DNA of 64,000 nt, from NCBI GenBank assembly GCA_030737835.1, contig CM060855.1, positions 11,565,927 through 11,629,926 of the forward strand, in the 5' to 3' direction. This document shows positions 48,746-61,000 of this stretch, one piece after another (within the stretch, counting starts at the first letter, position 1; every line of letters starts with the position of its first letter). This DNA comes from Acorus gramineus (lineage: Eukaryota; Streptophyta; Magnoliopsida; Acorales; Acoraceae). A model generated the notes under the pieces. The model had not been told where the DNA came from. It did no database searches and worked only from the letters and a program-made list of their open reading frames with translations. Made by a program: the position numbers and the translations under genes.

Positions 48746-48868
48746 AGTCACAGAAGTGACACTCTCAAGTCTCACCGTCCGATCTACTCAGCCGAAGCCT
48801 AGAAACAGTAGAGGAGTAAAGCAGTTGTGACATAGGGCGGAACAGCTGTGGGGTGAGCTGTCGCCAGT

Positions 48869-48878
48869 ATATAATAAA
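48869..48878 (+). promoter_or_regulatory. Candidate TATA box of RAD23
   Basis: TATATAATAA about 130 bp before the ATG at 49008, followed by a CT-repeat leader at about 48944-48960, a common plant 5' UTR feature. Confidence 0.5.
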
Positions 48879-49007
48879 GTCACTGTTTCGAGGGGCCGAT
48901 CTTTACCTGTTATCTTTGTTTTGCTCTTCTTTTTCATTTTTAACTCTCTCTCTCTCTCTCATAAGCCGATCTTGGCTTGAGACTGAAATAAGAAGAATAA
49001 GAAGAAG

Positions 49008-52000
49008 ATGAAGGTCTTCGTGAAGACTCTGAAGGGAACCCACTTCGACATCGAAGTGAATCCGACGGACACGGTAATCCCTGTCTCTCTGTTGATCTCT
49101 CTCTACGGGTTTATTCGGTATGAATTTGGGGTTCGCGTGCGTGTTTAGGTTGATGTTGTTAGGGTTTCTTTTCGCTCTCCCAGGTTCTGTGTTTACCCCG
49201 TTTTGGATTGTACAATTGGCATTTCTGATCTTGTGAATCTTCGGTGAAATTTATGGAATTCGGTTTCTTTGGGGCTTTGATGCGCAAGAAATTCTGTTTT
49301 TGGGGGTTTTATGCAGGATTAATTTGGACGTTCTTTAGATTTAGGGCATCAGCCTATTCTGTCTCCTGCGTAATCGCTTCATTTGGATGTTGAACTGAAC
49401 ATCGAGTGGTAGCTAGTCTGTCTGCTTGTTGATGATTGGTTTTTGAATTTTCTATCTCATTTATGTCAAGGTATATATTATATAGTGGAAGAAGAGCTGG
49501 GAGCATGGTAATTGTACTATTTGATATATAATCATGGTAATTGGATGTTTCCAATAAGTCTTGTCAAGAGTTTAGTTTAAGAATGGAGAGAGGCAAGCAG
49601 ATTTGGATTGTAGTGGAAAGATGGGATTCAAAGTTTATATGTGGGGGAAGAGAACTGACTCTAAAAGTTGGTGGAATTGGATGCAATAGGCTTAATTCTC
49701 ATGCAGTCTACATTTGGTTGAGATCAGTGACGGACCCACAATTTTTTCTTACTGGGGACTATCACTAATAAATAAACATAAAAGTTAATGTTATGTACGG
49801 TCAATTTTTCAGCCCCAATTGCAATTTGCACATGTTTTAATTTTTTTAAAAATATTGTACCCCATCTAATGAGGTAAATGTTTTTATAAAAAATAAAATA
49901 TGTACTCCAATGAATTGCATGTATTTATTTATATAAAATGTGACAAATCTCTACCGAGGTATATCTCGTTAATGTGGGTGTATGACGCAAACAAGGTATA
50001 TGTGACTGGAGTAGGGGCTAAAAAAAGATTGTAACAACACTCAAATATAAATTTAGATACCACACAATAAAATTTTGGAAAACATTACGTACAAAACTAG
50101 AGATCTTTTTTCAGTCTCATTTCCAGTCTAAACAAGTTATTATTTTTTTAATAATAGTATACCTCAAATAATGAGAGGCACATGCTTTTATATGTAACAT
50201 ATTCAGCTGATGAATTGCATGGATGTATTTATAGAAAATGTGAAACATTTCTAACGAGACATATATCTCATTAATACGAGCATATGATACTAACGAAGTA
50301 TATGAGACTAAAATTAAAACTGAAAAAGGGAATGTGTATAACAGAGCCGTAAAACTTTAATAACACAATAAAGATACTTGATATCATATCCCCTCTCATT
50401 TCCCTCATTTTATGTTTCAGATCATCAACTCTCTAAAAGATTAAAATTCTTTGTTGAGTATATAATTGTCTTTGTTCTTTTCTACAAGTTCCTTCCGGTT
50501 TTCATTGTTACCAATTGCATTGCATTTGTATTTTTTCTTTGGGTCCGCCAATGCATACATATACTTTAAAAAAAAATATACACTTAAAAAAAAATGTTCC
50601 CTCATATATACTTAAAAAAATATTCGTTCCCTTTCAACTTCTAGACTTCATTAATAGATAATCCAATGAAATTAGCAATTAAAACAAGAAATGTGCTTAA
50701 TTGAATAGTGTGACATTTGCTTATATTAGTTATATATTTCTATAATCGTATAAGAGAATAGTAAAATTATTGAATGCAAAAATTCTCTGATATACTCTCT
50801 GAAAAGGAACAGAATCAATTTCCTGAGTGGAATTGAAAAGATCAGTTCTTGGTTAGTGCACTGTTGCGATCATTCAAAGAAAAGATTGTGAAATAATTTG
50901 TCCAATATTACATTTTGATAAAGAAAAAAAAACTGATTCACAAACAACATATTCCATAATGATTTTCACCAACCCCTAACAAATGTCAAGGTCATATAAC
51001 AATGGGTGCCATTGCCTAACTGTTATTAAAATCTCAGTGGGTGCCATGCCCCCCCCTGGCCCTTTAGTGGGTCCACCCCTGGTTGAGATTTGATCTTGTT
51101 TTAATTCTCATTCTTTGTTTGTTTCGGTTCCTATACTCAATTGCAGTTTGGAGCTCTTACATGTTCTTGCCTCCATTCCTAAGTTAGAAATGATGTATTT
51201 TTGCCATGTTTATTTCACCATGCATGCATTTACATGATCATGCCCTACAGATTTACCTCAATTGTGTGTCCATTCAAGGACGTTGTGTTTCTGCATTTTG
51301 GGTGTTAGAAGGCAAAGTTCTACATCCAAGTGCAGATTTCTGAGTGTTTGACAAAAATCAGATGATGGTTGCTCTAATGATCCCATCGATGGATATTTGA
51401 ATTTCACACTTGGTAGCACACATGCAAGTTAAGTGAATAGTGTAATGATGCTCATTTTGACATATAAGAGAATTGGATATATATTGCCGGGAATGAATTC
51501 ATATACTTCTTTTAATTCTGTTAAGCTTTCTGCATTTTTTGTGCTACCTGAGGTTTTTATTCTGTCCTTTCATTTTTATCCATAAATTAAAAGTATTGGA
51601 AAGGATAAATATTACATCTTTGGATCCATTTTTATCTTTTCTTCAATGCATACAAAAGGGAAATGTGGCGGTGATTTCTTGTTTTCTGTCAATAGATGCT
51701 TCTCAGCATGCGCATGAGTCAACCCCAGTTGATTTGTTATAGGCTTTATATCATTGGAGATACTGTAAGGCTGTTTTAGAAGATCTTTTAACTCATGCAT
51801 CTAGCCATTGGAATAGGCCTGCTACCTTAAAATACAAAATGACAGTTGTTCTTATGAATCCCCGTAGTAATCACTTTGATTTGTGGAAAAACTTTGAAAT
51901 TTGGATAAAATATAATTACCTTCTTATTATGGATACGTCAGTAAATGTGGCACAAATTAGGTCTGATAAGGAGATGGGTGTTGCCCTTTTTAGGGGAAGG

Positions 52001-55000
52001 TGGGAGATAAGGTATATCCAATAACATGGACGTTGCCTGTTACATGAATATAGCTCTGATGTAAATTCTACTTTTTATTGCAGCATTTACTGTTTGTGAT
52101 AAGTGTTTTGACTTATGATTTCACTTAGGCCTTGTGAATTTTAAGTTAAAATAATGTGCAGGTTACTGATGTAAAAATGAACATTGAAAATGTCCAAGGA
52201 AAACAAGTGTATCCTGCTGCACAACAAATGCTCATACATCAGGGTAAAGTTCTTAAAGATGCCACAACTTTGGAGGAGAATGGTGTAGCTGACAATAGTT
52301 TTATTGTGATAATGTTGACAAAGGTTAGTCTGATTAATTGTGCTTTGATATTCTTCTTCTTCTAGTGCTTTCTTCTGTGGGATGTGAATTTGTGAGGTTA
52401 AAATGCAATCTACGACAAATGATGTTAATGCTAGTTTGGCATTTATATGACGAGATGCATTGGACATTCAAATTTTATCTCTAGTAACCCAAGGTTGAGA
52501 TTTCATTGAATTCCTTTCTGATGTCACGAAATGGAAATACATCTCTTAACATGATGACATGTGTAACATTTCTGTAAAAATCATCGTTGGGTGCTTCATT
52601 TATATCTGATTACCACCAATTTACACGTTGGGTGATCAAGATGGCTTATAGTGTCATTTGATTTTTTTATTATCAGAAGTCCATTCTCTTAAGAGATTTT
52701 TAGATGATATAAGTTCCATTTTTTTGTTACAAATCAGAAATATGTGCAATGAGATAGTGGGTCAATTTTTATATAATGTTCCTTTGTACAAAATGAGAGC
52801 TAAGACTCGTTGTAGTGTACGGTACATTGCTTGATAAGTGAGAAAGACTTTGTCTCCTCCAGGCAACACTTCCAAGAGTACTTTCCAAGGCTAACTATTT
52901 TCATTCTCAAAATAATGAAATATTCATGAAGGGTTACTTTTCTTTTGTGATTTGGTTGCATTGAGCATCACCCTTATGTTCTTGTGGGACATCCAAGAAG
53001 TGAATGGCAACTTCTTTTATATTGCATATATCGGCACTCTTCTTTCGAAGGCTAACTATTTTCATTCTCAAAATGAGTCATTATAATGATGGCCTATTTT
53101 TCTCTCATGATCTTGTTTCCATGAGCATCACCCTTACATGCTCATGGGGGATCTAGAAGGCAAATCATAATCTTCTCTAATTATATATTACATAGATCTT
53201 TTTTCAGGAGTGTTCCAGTAGCATGCTGTTTTTCGATATCCTTCACTAACAATATATTGCTGGGATTTTTTGCTGATACATTTGCTGATGTTGCTGATTT
53301 TAAGTAGAAAATATGATCATATTTGGTAAAAAAAAAAACACCTTGATATTCTTCCGCGGCCAAAAAAATCAAAATAATTTTCCACCAACTTTGGTGCAGG
53401 TGCTCTGCAGTTTGTAACTATCACCTGTATTTTTTAATTATTATTTTTATCTTGTGTCATTGTATTCTGTCTTGCCTTTTTAATTTTCCTCTGTTACTTT
53501 TTAAAGTAAAATCGTATCCTTATTTTTTTAGCCCAAGCCTTCATCAAGTGATGCGTCAACCGTCGCAGCAACCTCTACAACTCAGGTAATTGCTGCTAAT
53601 TTTTTATAATTGGGATGTAATTCTCATATCCTTGCTTTGATTGTTATTTTTCCTTATAAATCTTATTATTTGCTTTAGTTTGATGGATTTCACATCTCTA
53701 ACAATTCACACTCGAAATAAACTTTTCCTTAGTTAAGTGTGTTTCATTGGATGTACAATTTAAAGAAAATTGACATGCTTTAAGGTAAGGCAATTTACAG
53801 TAAATGATAATTTGTGTAGGATGTAGAAGAACTAATACAGGTTGTGAATGAATTGCTGGAGTGTCTTAAAAGTGTTTGGCATGTCATGTCACATGCTATA
53901 TGACAATACCAGAATTTATAATATAATTGAAGCATATAGGTATGCTTTTCAACTCTATAAGTCTGTTTGCCACTACACTCCACCATCTAAAAAACATTGA
54001 CGAATAAGCTTTAGGACTCAACAATCTCATGTCATCATTATTATTTGAGAACATCACACAGAATTTTATAACTTAATTGTTCCTTCTCAACAAGTTTGTT
54101 TGCCACTACACTATTTGATAAGGGATTGAAAAAACGCTCGACTAGTCAATCTCTTTTTTTCCTATTAAACTATGTTGTGCTGAAGCTATTGTGTAGATGC
54201 ACTCGCATCTGTTGTCTGTGCATGCCAACCCTGCCACCACCCCTTCCCCCCCCAAAAAAAAAGAAAAGAAAAAAGAGGCACACCAACAAGGATTTCATCT
54301 CAGTTAATCCCACACACGGTATGTTGGAGAATTGATTTACTTGGAATGAATGCATCTTTCAACAAAAATTTTATTTGGAAAACACTTGGGTGGTGATTTC
54401 CTCAGTGCCTCTAGTGGATGGGTTATGAATTAAGATGGTATTACAATTGGATACCCCTTCATCTATAATGGACAATCTTTGGTTCGCGGGTTGACATTAA
54501 GCCCCCATTTGAAACGGGAATAAATCTCCGGATAACCTCGGATAAAGGGGAATAAGAGATAAAAGGTGTTTGAAAACATAGAATAACTAGGGATAAAGTA
54601 TGCCAGAATAAATTGGTATAAAGTGGTATATGGGTTCCAACCAATCCGTAAAGTTATCCTAGGTTATTCTACCCAAAGAATATGTGGGTCCACTGTCAAA
54701 TTAACTGTTATCACCTTTATAAATCATCTGTCAAATCAACTATCATTATTTTTTCACCTTTTATAAATCCTTATCCATACTTTATTCACATTTTACCCAA
54801 ACAACAAAACATTTATTTTTACATTTATCAATGAGAATAATTCAAAACACAACTAAACACAAAATCACTTTATCCTCACTTATGCCGGAATAAATGTATA
54901 CCCAAGAATAAGTCCTATTACTGTTCCAAACGGGGGCTAAGGGTTACTCCTCGACAGGACTCCCTGCCCAATTTTTGCCCATTCTCCTTTTCCTTATCTT

Positions 55001-58000
55001 TAATCTCTCTCTTTATGATTTTGTACAGAGATTAATCATTTACTTTTCTTCGGGGGATTTTTTAATAATACTGCTCCAATATTTTCTTCTTAAAAAAAAA
55101 AGGGGATTTCACTTCTGCGTGATAATGAAGCTGGCTGGTGGGCTCCCATCCATATCTCAAATGAAGAAAATGTTGTGATCTATATGATAATGGTGGGGAT
55201 GTGTCATAGTTTCAGACACAAAGTTGGTGTGACATGCACAGCACCTCCATAGACACAGTCATCATTGTCTGATATGAATGAGGAGTATATGGGGATGCCA
55301 TTGTTTCAGAGGCAGTGATAATGCAGTTCTGATATCTAAAAAAATTACTTAAGCATAATTTACAATATCTTTAGTGGTCCATTAGCTTGTAAGTTGCGTT
55401 ATAGGCAGCTAAGATAGTTTTTATGATGTAGGCCCCACCTGCCAGTACTCCTAATCCCTCAGCTCCAGCATCAGCTGTATCTCAAGCTCCTGCTGCAAGC
55501 TCGGTCCCGTGAGTTTGCTTGCTTTTCTTTTCATATTATAGTTTTCTTTAAATGTATATCTCAGAGAACTTCGCTAAATTTTACTCATATGTGGAATGCT
55601 GTTTTGCATGCAAAAATATTTTAATCTAAACAGGGTACCTGTGATTACACCAGCTCCTACCACCACAGCTGCACCAGCACCTCTTTCCGCAGAAGCAACG
55701 GCACCTCTTTCTGCAGCAGCAACAGCTTCTGCTGGATCTGCACCGTAAGTTCTGTTTTTGATTTTGTCATTATCTCTATCTTTTTTAATTAATTATCAAC
55801 GAAGAAATACACCTAATACAAGGCTATGGTAGTTGGATAATGTAGGAAGGCAAGATTTATAACCAATCCGTCTACATTGAATTTCTGTTGTTGATGTCAA
55901 AGTTCTTGTGGGTATCAGTTTATGAAGCATTAGAAAATTTTGGAGCGTCTCATTAGGGTTAAGATGCCCCCAAATATATAGGTGATGAGGATCTTTGAAA
56001 AAAGAAAAAAGAAAAAAGAACGTGAGAAAGCGCCTCTGAATCGCGCATACGTGTTTGCGGAATACTTAACCCTTATCCCTTAAGCATTAGATTCCAACCC
56101 ATAAGTTAACCCATGATGGTTAAACTAGAGTAACGATGATTAAGCCGTTGAATAAATGACCCATGATTAACCAATTATGATATTGTTGCCCAAGTGTTTT
56201 CCTAGTAGATGCTCTGTTGTCAGAATAAATGTTCGCTGTGTGTGACCCAAATGCATCAACACACCGCATGTGGGATATAAGCCATTGAAGTTTGGCAAGG
56301 TTATATGATCACTTCATTTGTGCCTTTGTTTGTGCCACTTCTGGAACTGTTTCCACGTAACTTCAAGCTCACTAAAAGAGCACCAGGACCCAAGTGCCAA
56401 ACTTGCATGTGCCATTTCCTTCATTCACCCATTTTAATCGATGAAGCAAATCCTCCAAACTCATATTTGATGACTGTGAGAACAGTGTTTTATACACACA
56501 CATACTTATATATGATCTTTTTTTACTGCTTTACATGGAAGCTTTTTCTGTGTGTGTTACTCACTGACCTTTTATCGGTATCGGTGTTGGGCCACTGAAT
56601 GCTATTATTTTGTGTTTGATTCACTAGAAGGGGCAATATAGTGCTTATTTTGCCCATTGAACATGCTATTTTCCATTTATATTCCTTATTCTCCGAACTG
56701 TTTGTACCTTTCATATGACAAATGATTTTCCTTCCACCATCTTAAAATATGATTATTGATAATATTTGATCGAACAATGTAGTTTTTTTTTATGAAAATT
56801 GAACAATGTAGTTGTGGAGCCCAATGGCTTGCACCGCAAAAACTTTCCATATTCTCACGGGATAAATGGAACTCAATGTTAATCGTGCAAGTTACGGTTT
56901 TTCCCTTTTTTTAGTGTTGAGGCAAGCAAACTGAAAATGCACTCTCCCTCCCCTGCTAGGAAGTTATTGAGAAATTGAAATTATTTGCAAAACTCCATTT
57001 TAACTATCACCATGATGTCTACGATGGCGTTACGGTTATTCACAAATATTCAATTGCATTATTTTTGCTAAGAAATTTTGTTACATTATTGAAATTGTGG
57101 ATGTGGTTATGCATAAAAACTCATTTTCATATGACAAAAATGGTATTGAGTCAGTTCTGATTATATGGACAAGTATATCTTAGTACTTAGCTGTTCGTAT
57201 TTTTTCCCTCAAAAAAAAAAAAAAAAAAATCTTAGTACTTGGGGCTTTGCCTGGATAAGTTGCACATGATTATGATATTTTTAATCATGTTGTAAACTTA
57301 TAATATTTCTTTTGAAATAATGGATCCACACGAGAAGACATGGAAGTGAAGTGGTGGTGCATAGTTGAAGTAGAGTGGAGAATTGTGTCCCCATCATTTT
57401 TAAGTTAAGAACACTAAAGGCGTCCAGTTTTAGTTGAGAACAGTGTTCTGAAAGGTGCCCCGTGCGGCTGCATATGCTGCACGGGCGGTTCAGTCGGTTG
57501 ATTGAACCGTCTGGGGTAGAATTGGGCCATATGCTGGTATGCGACCCAATTCTGCATGTGCGCCCACTCACATGCAGTGTTTAGAAACGCGGTATGCGGT
57601 TTGCTTGCGGTTAGGGTACCTCATAAAGTATGTGCAGTATGCGAGAGTATAGGTGGAAGTGTATTTTTTTTAATAAAAAGATATATGATGATTTTCAAAC
57701 AATAGACAATAAGATAAATACGTATATCTATTAATAATTTATAATAAAGGGCTTTGATCACAAGTTTGAGAAAATATATCAATAATAAAAGTAAGTCGAC
57801 ATTAGTTTTTTAAGTACAAAACTATAAAGCCTCTTAAGCTATAAACCTAGGTCTTTGATCAAATGTATAGTTGCTAGTGGATAGGGAAATCAACATATCC
57901 CAGATGTTTAGAAAAATGGAAAGTACGGAAAAAAATAATAGAGAGCCAAAACTTTCTAAGCTATGAAGCTTCCAAAGCAACCCTAACATCCAAGAGAAAA

Positions 58001-61000
58001 CATAAAAAATATCCAAAGATTATCTTTCAATAACATAAAGACACCCCAAAAGTTTATATTCAAATTGTGTGAGCTCTTAAAAAAAAAAAGATCTTGTTTG
58101 GCCGTATAAGTGGCCGCATATCCGCATATAGATTGCATATGTCGGGACCGCATATTGGGCTGTTTGGCTTTATGCAGCTGCATATACTCCCGCACAGACA
58201 ACATATATCTGAACAATGCTCAGGTACCCATTTAACACTACAATAAAAAATGAAAACAAAAGAAAAATGTTAGACTCGGTCATTTTTATCAACCAAAACT
58301 CAGACTACACATATTTTCATTTTCTTAAAAATAGTAAACATCACCTAATGAAGTATATGCTTTAATGAAAGTGCATATCAATCCATTTTGAGTTGAATGA
58401 ATCCATTTTTACTAAGTGTAAAAAAAAATTTAACAAGGTACATGCATAGCTTAACGACGTATATGCTTCATTAGATTTGTAAGGATGTATATATGACTGT
58501 ATTTTGATTGTAAACAAAATTAAGTGTAACAACACCCAAAACAAAATGGGGGTTCCTCTTCAGCCAGCCCTAAGCCCTAATAGAGGACAAAAGGGGGGGT
58601 TCTTCTTCTCAACTTCTCCTTCAATCTTCTTCTTCAGCGTCGACTCCTCCTTCGATCTTCTTCTTTAAAGACTGATTCTCCTCCTTCGATCTTCTTCTTC
58701 AGCGACCACAGCGACCATCTCTCTCTCTCTCTCTGCCTCTCATAGTCTTTGTTTTCTATCTCAGACTCGGTATATCTCTCCGATTTCTATCTCTCTCAAT
58801 CTCTCATTCTCTCCCCTATATGTGATTTCTGTCTCTCAATCTCTTATTCCCTCTCCCCCTTCTCTCTCTTCTTCTTTCCGTCTCTCAATCTCACCCTTTT
58901 TTTCTTTATTTGGACTTTCAACTTTATCAAAAAACCAAAAAAGGACTTGGTGACACCTGGGTGTCTTTAACAATGACAGTTGGATAGTGGTGTATTTGTT
59001 TTTTTGGTTATTCTTTGTTTGGTACTATTAGTTTTGTCGGATGCAGTGTTTTCATATGGAGGATGGGGTTTGCCTGCAACTGGGGTACCACACAGAGTAT
59101 GTGTAGCATGCGGAAGTATATGCGGTGCTGGAATTTTTTATTAATAAAAATAATTTTAAGATGATGATTTATAAACAAGAGATAACAAAATAAATTTGAA
59201 ATAATCTAACATTTCATGTAAATAGGCGATTGCCTACCGTCTCGTTAAAAAAAAAAAACATTTCATGTAAATAATCCAAAGGAAATGCAAATTTATTATT
59301 TCATAATTCATTATTTCATACAATGATACAATGAAAAATAATTATACAATCATATAATTATTTCATACAATGATACAATTATTTCATACAATAATACAAT
59401 GATATGTGTGAGGACACGCACATACAATAAATACAGGCTGGAAGTGAGGAAGCAGGTTTACATGTGTGACAGTAACTTCTTTAATAAACCTGGCTTAGAT
59501 GGAAAAATCATGATTTTTGGGTAAATTGAAAGCATATGTGCATATTCACTTTTATATTTATAGAGGGCTCTCTGTTCCAGAACAATTGGGGTTTTTATTT
59601 TTATTTTTTGAGAGGGATGAAGGGGGAATCGACAGTGATGTGAGGGAGGAGAGGGGGGTATGAGCCACAGCAAAAGCAACATCAACATCAGGTCCATCCA
59701 TTCCTAAAGAGGGGGCAAATGAAGATGGCGATCTTGGCGACCGTCGCTCACACGATGATGGCACTCTTCACCGCCGTGCACTGATCGGTTCACCTGACTC
59801 ATTGACTCTACCTAATGAAAAAGAAGATTGAAGAAGTCGAGGGTCATCTTCGATGAAGAAGAAGATCGAAGAAGAAGATCCTTCATCCTCGTCGATGAAG
59901 AGAAGCGAGGGTTTGGGCCGACGTGGAGTTTGATTTTGTTTTCGTTTTTGTAAGTAGTGAACCCATTTAATCTGGTTAACAAGGAACCGGGCCATCTTTT
60001 GTGGCAGTCGACTTTATGTTGAGAATATTAGAGACTCAGTGGTTCGCTTTGTACTGGATTGGGGAAGAGGTTGCGTGGGAGCGGCCTCCTTGGGACTTTT
60101 TGGGTGGTAATTTTGTAATGAATTCTACCTAGAAGTGTTTGGGGATGACATCTTAGCTTGAGACCTCCTCTGCTTAAGATGTATATGTGTGACATCCTAT
60201 GTGGGGCCTTGTTTGTAATTACTCTGGGTTTTCTCCCTCCTATTAATACGAGTGCGGAAACCTACCATCTTTCAAAAAAAAAAGTAGTGAACCCGTTTAC
60301 CCGATCGAGCTTGTGCGCTCGGTTAAGTGGGTGTACAAGCGGAAGCGGCCCGCTTATGCGGGCCGTCCCCGCACACTGCACGCATTGTCGGTGCGCGGTT
60401 CAATCACCCAATTGAACCGCTCATGCAGCTGCATGAGTTGACTTCCTGAATACTGGTTGGATGTATGTGATTTTTGGGTGTCTTTAACATATTCTTTGTA
60501 TATATCTCTCTTTAATATTTATCTTGGTATGTGTAGAAAGGAGCGTCATATCATATATTTTTTATTAATAAAAAAATTACATAAAACTCCCGCATACCAC
60601 ATATACTCTATGCGGTACCCTGACCGCACGGAAACCGCATTCTAGATATCCAAGTCAAGGTTGAGAATATCCCAAAAGCATGATTCTCCTGTTGGATACA
60701 TGAAATGTTAACTAAAAGGATGATAGGATAAATCTTTGTGATCTGAGACATGACTGCTTTTAGGTTAAGATTTTTTTTTTGTTTTGTTCATCAGTGGCCC
60801 TCCATAATCAATGCAACACTTTTTTCTTTCTTCTTTCTTTCTATTAAAATAAATATGTATTCTTTTTATTATTATTATTTTTGTTATACATGCAGTATGT
60901 TGCTTGACAAGTTTAGGCAGCATAGTTATTTATATATAGTAGTTTCTTCTTTTGTAAGATGTACCATGCCGTATAACCCATTTTAATTTTCTTGGAAGCA

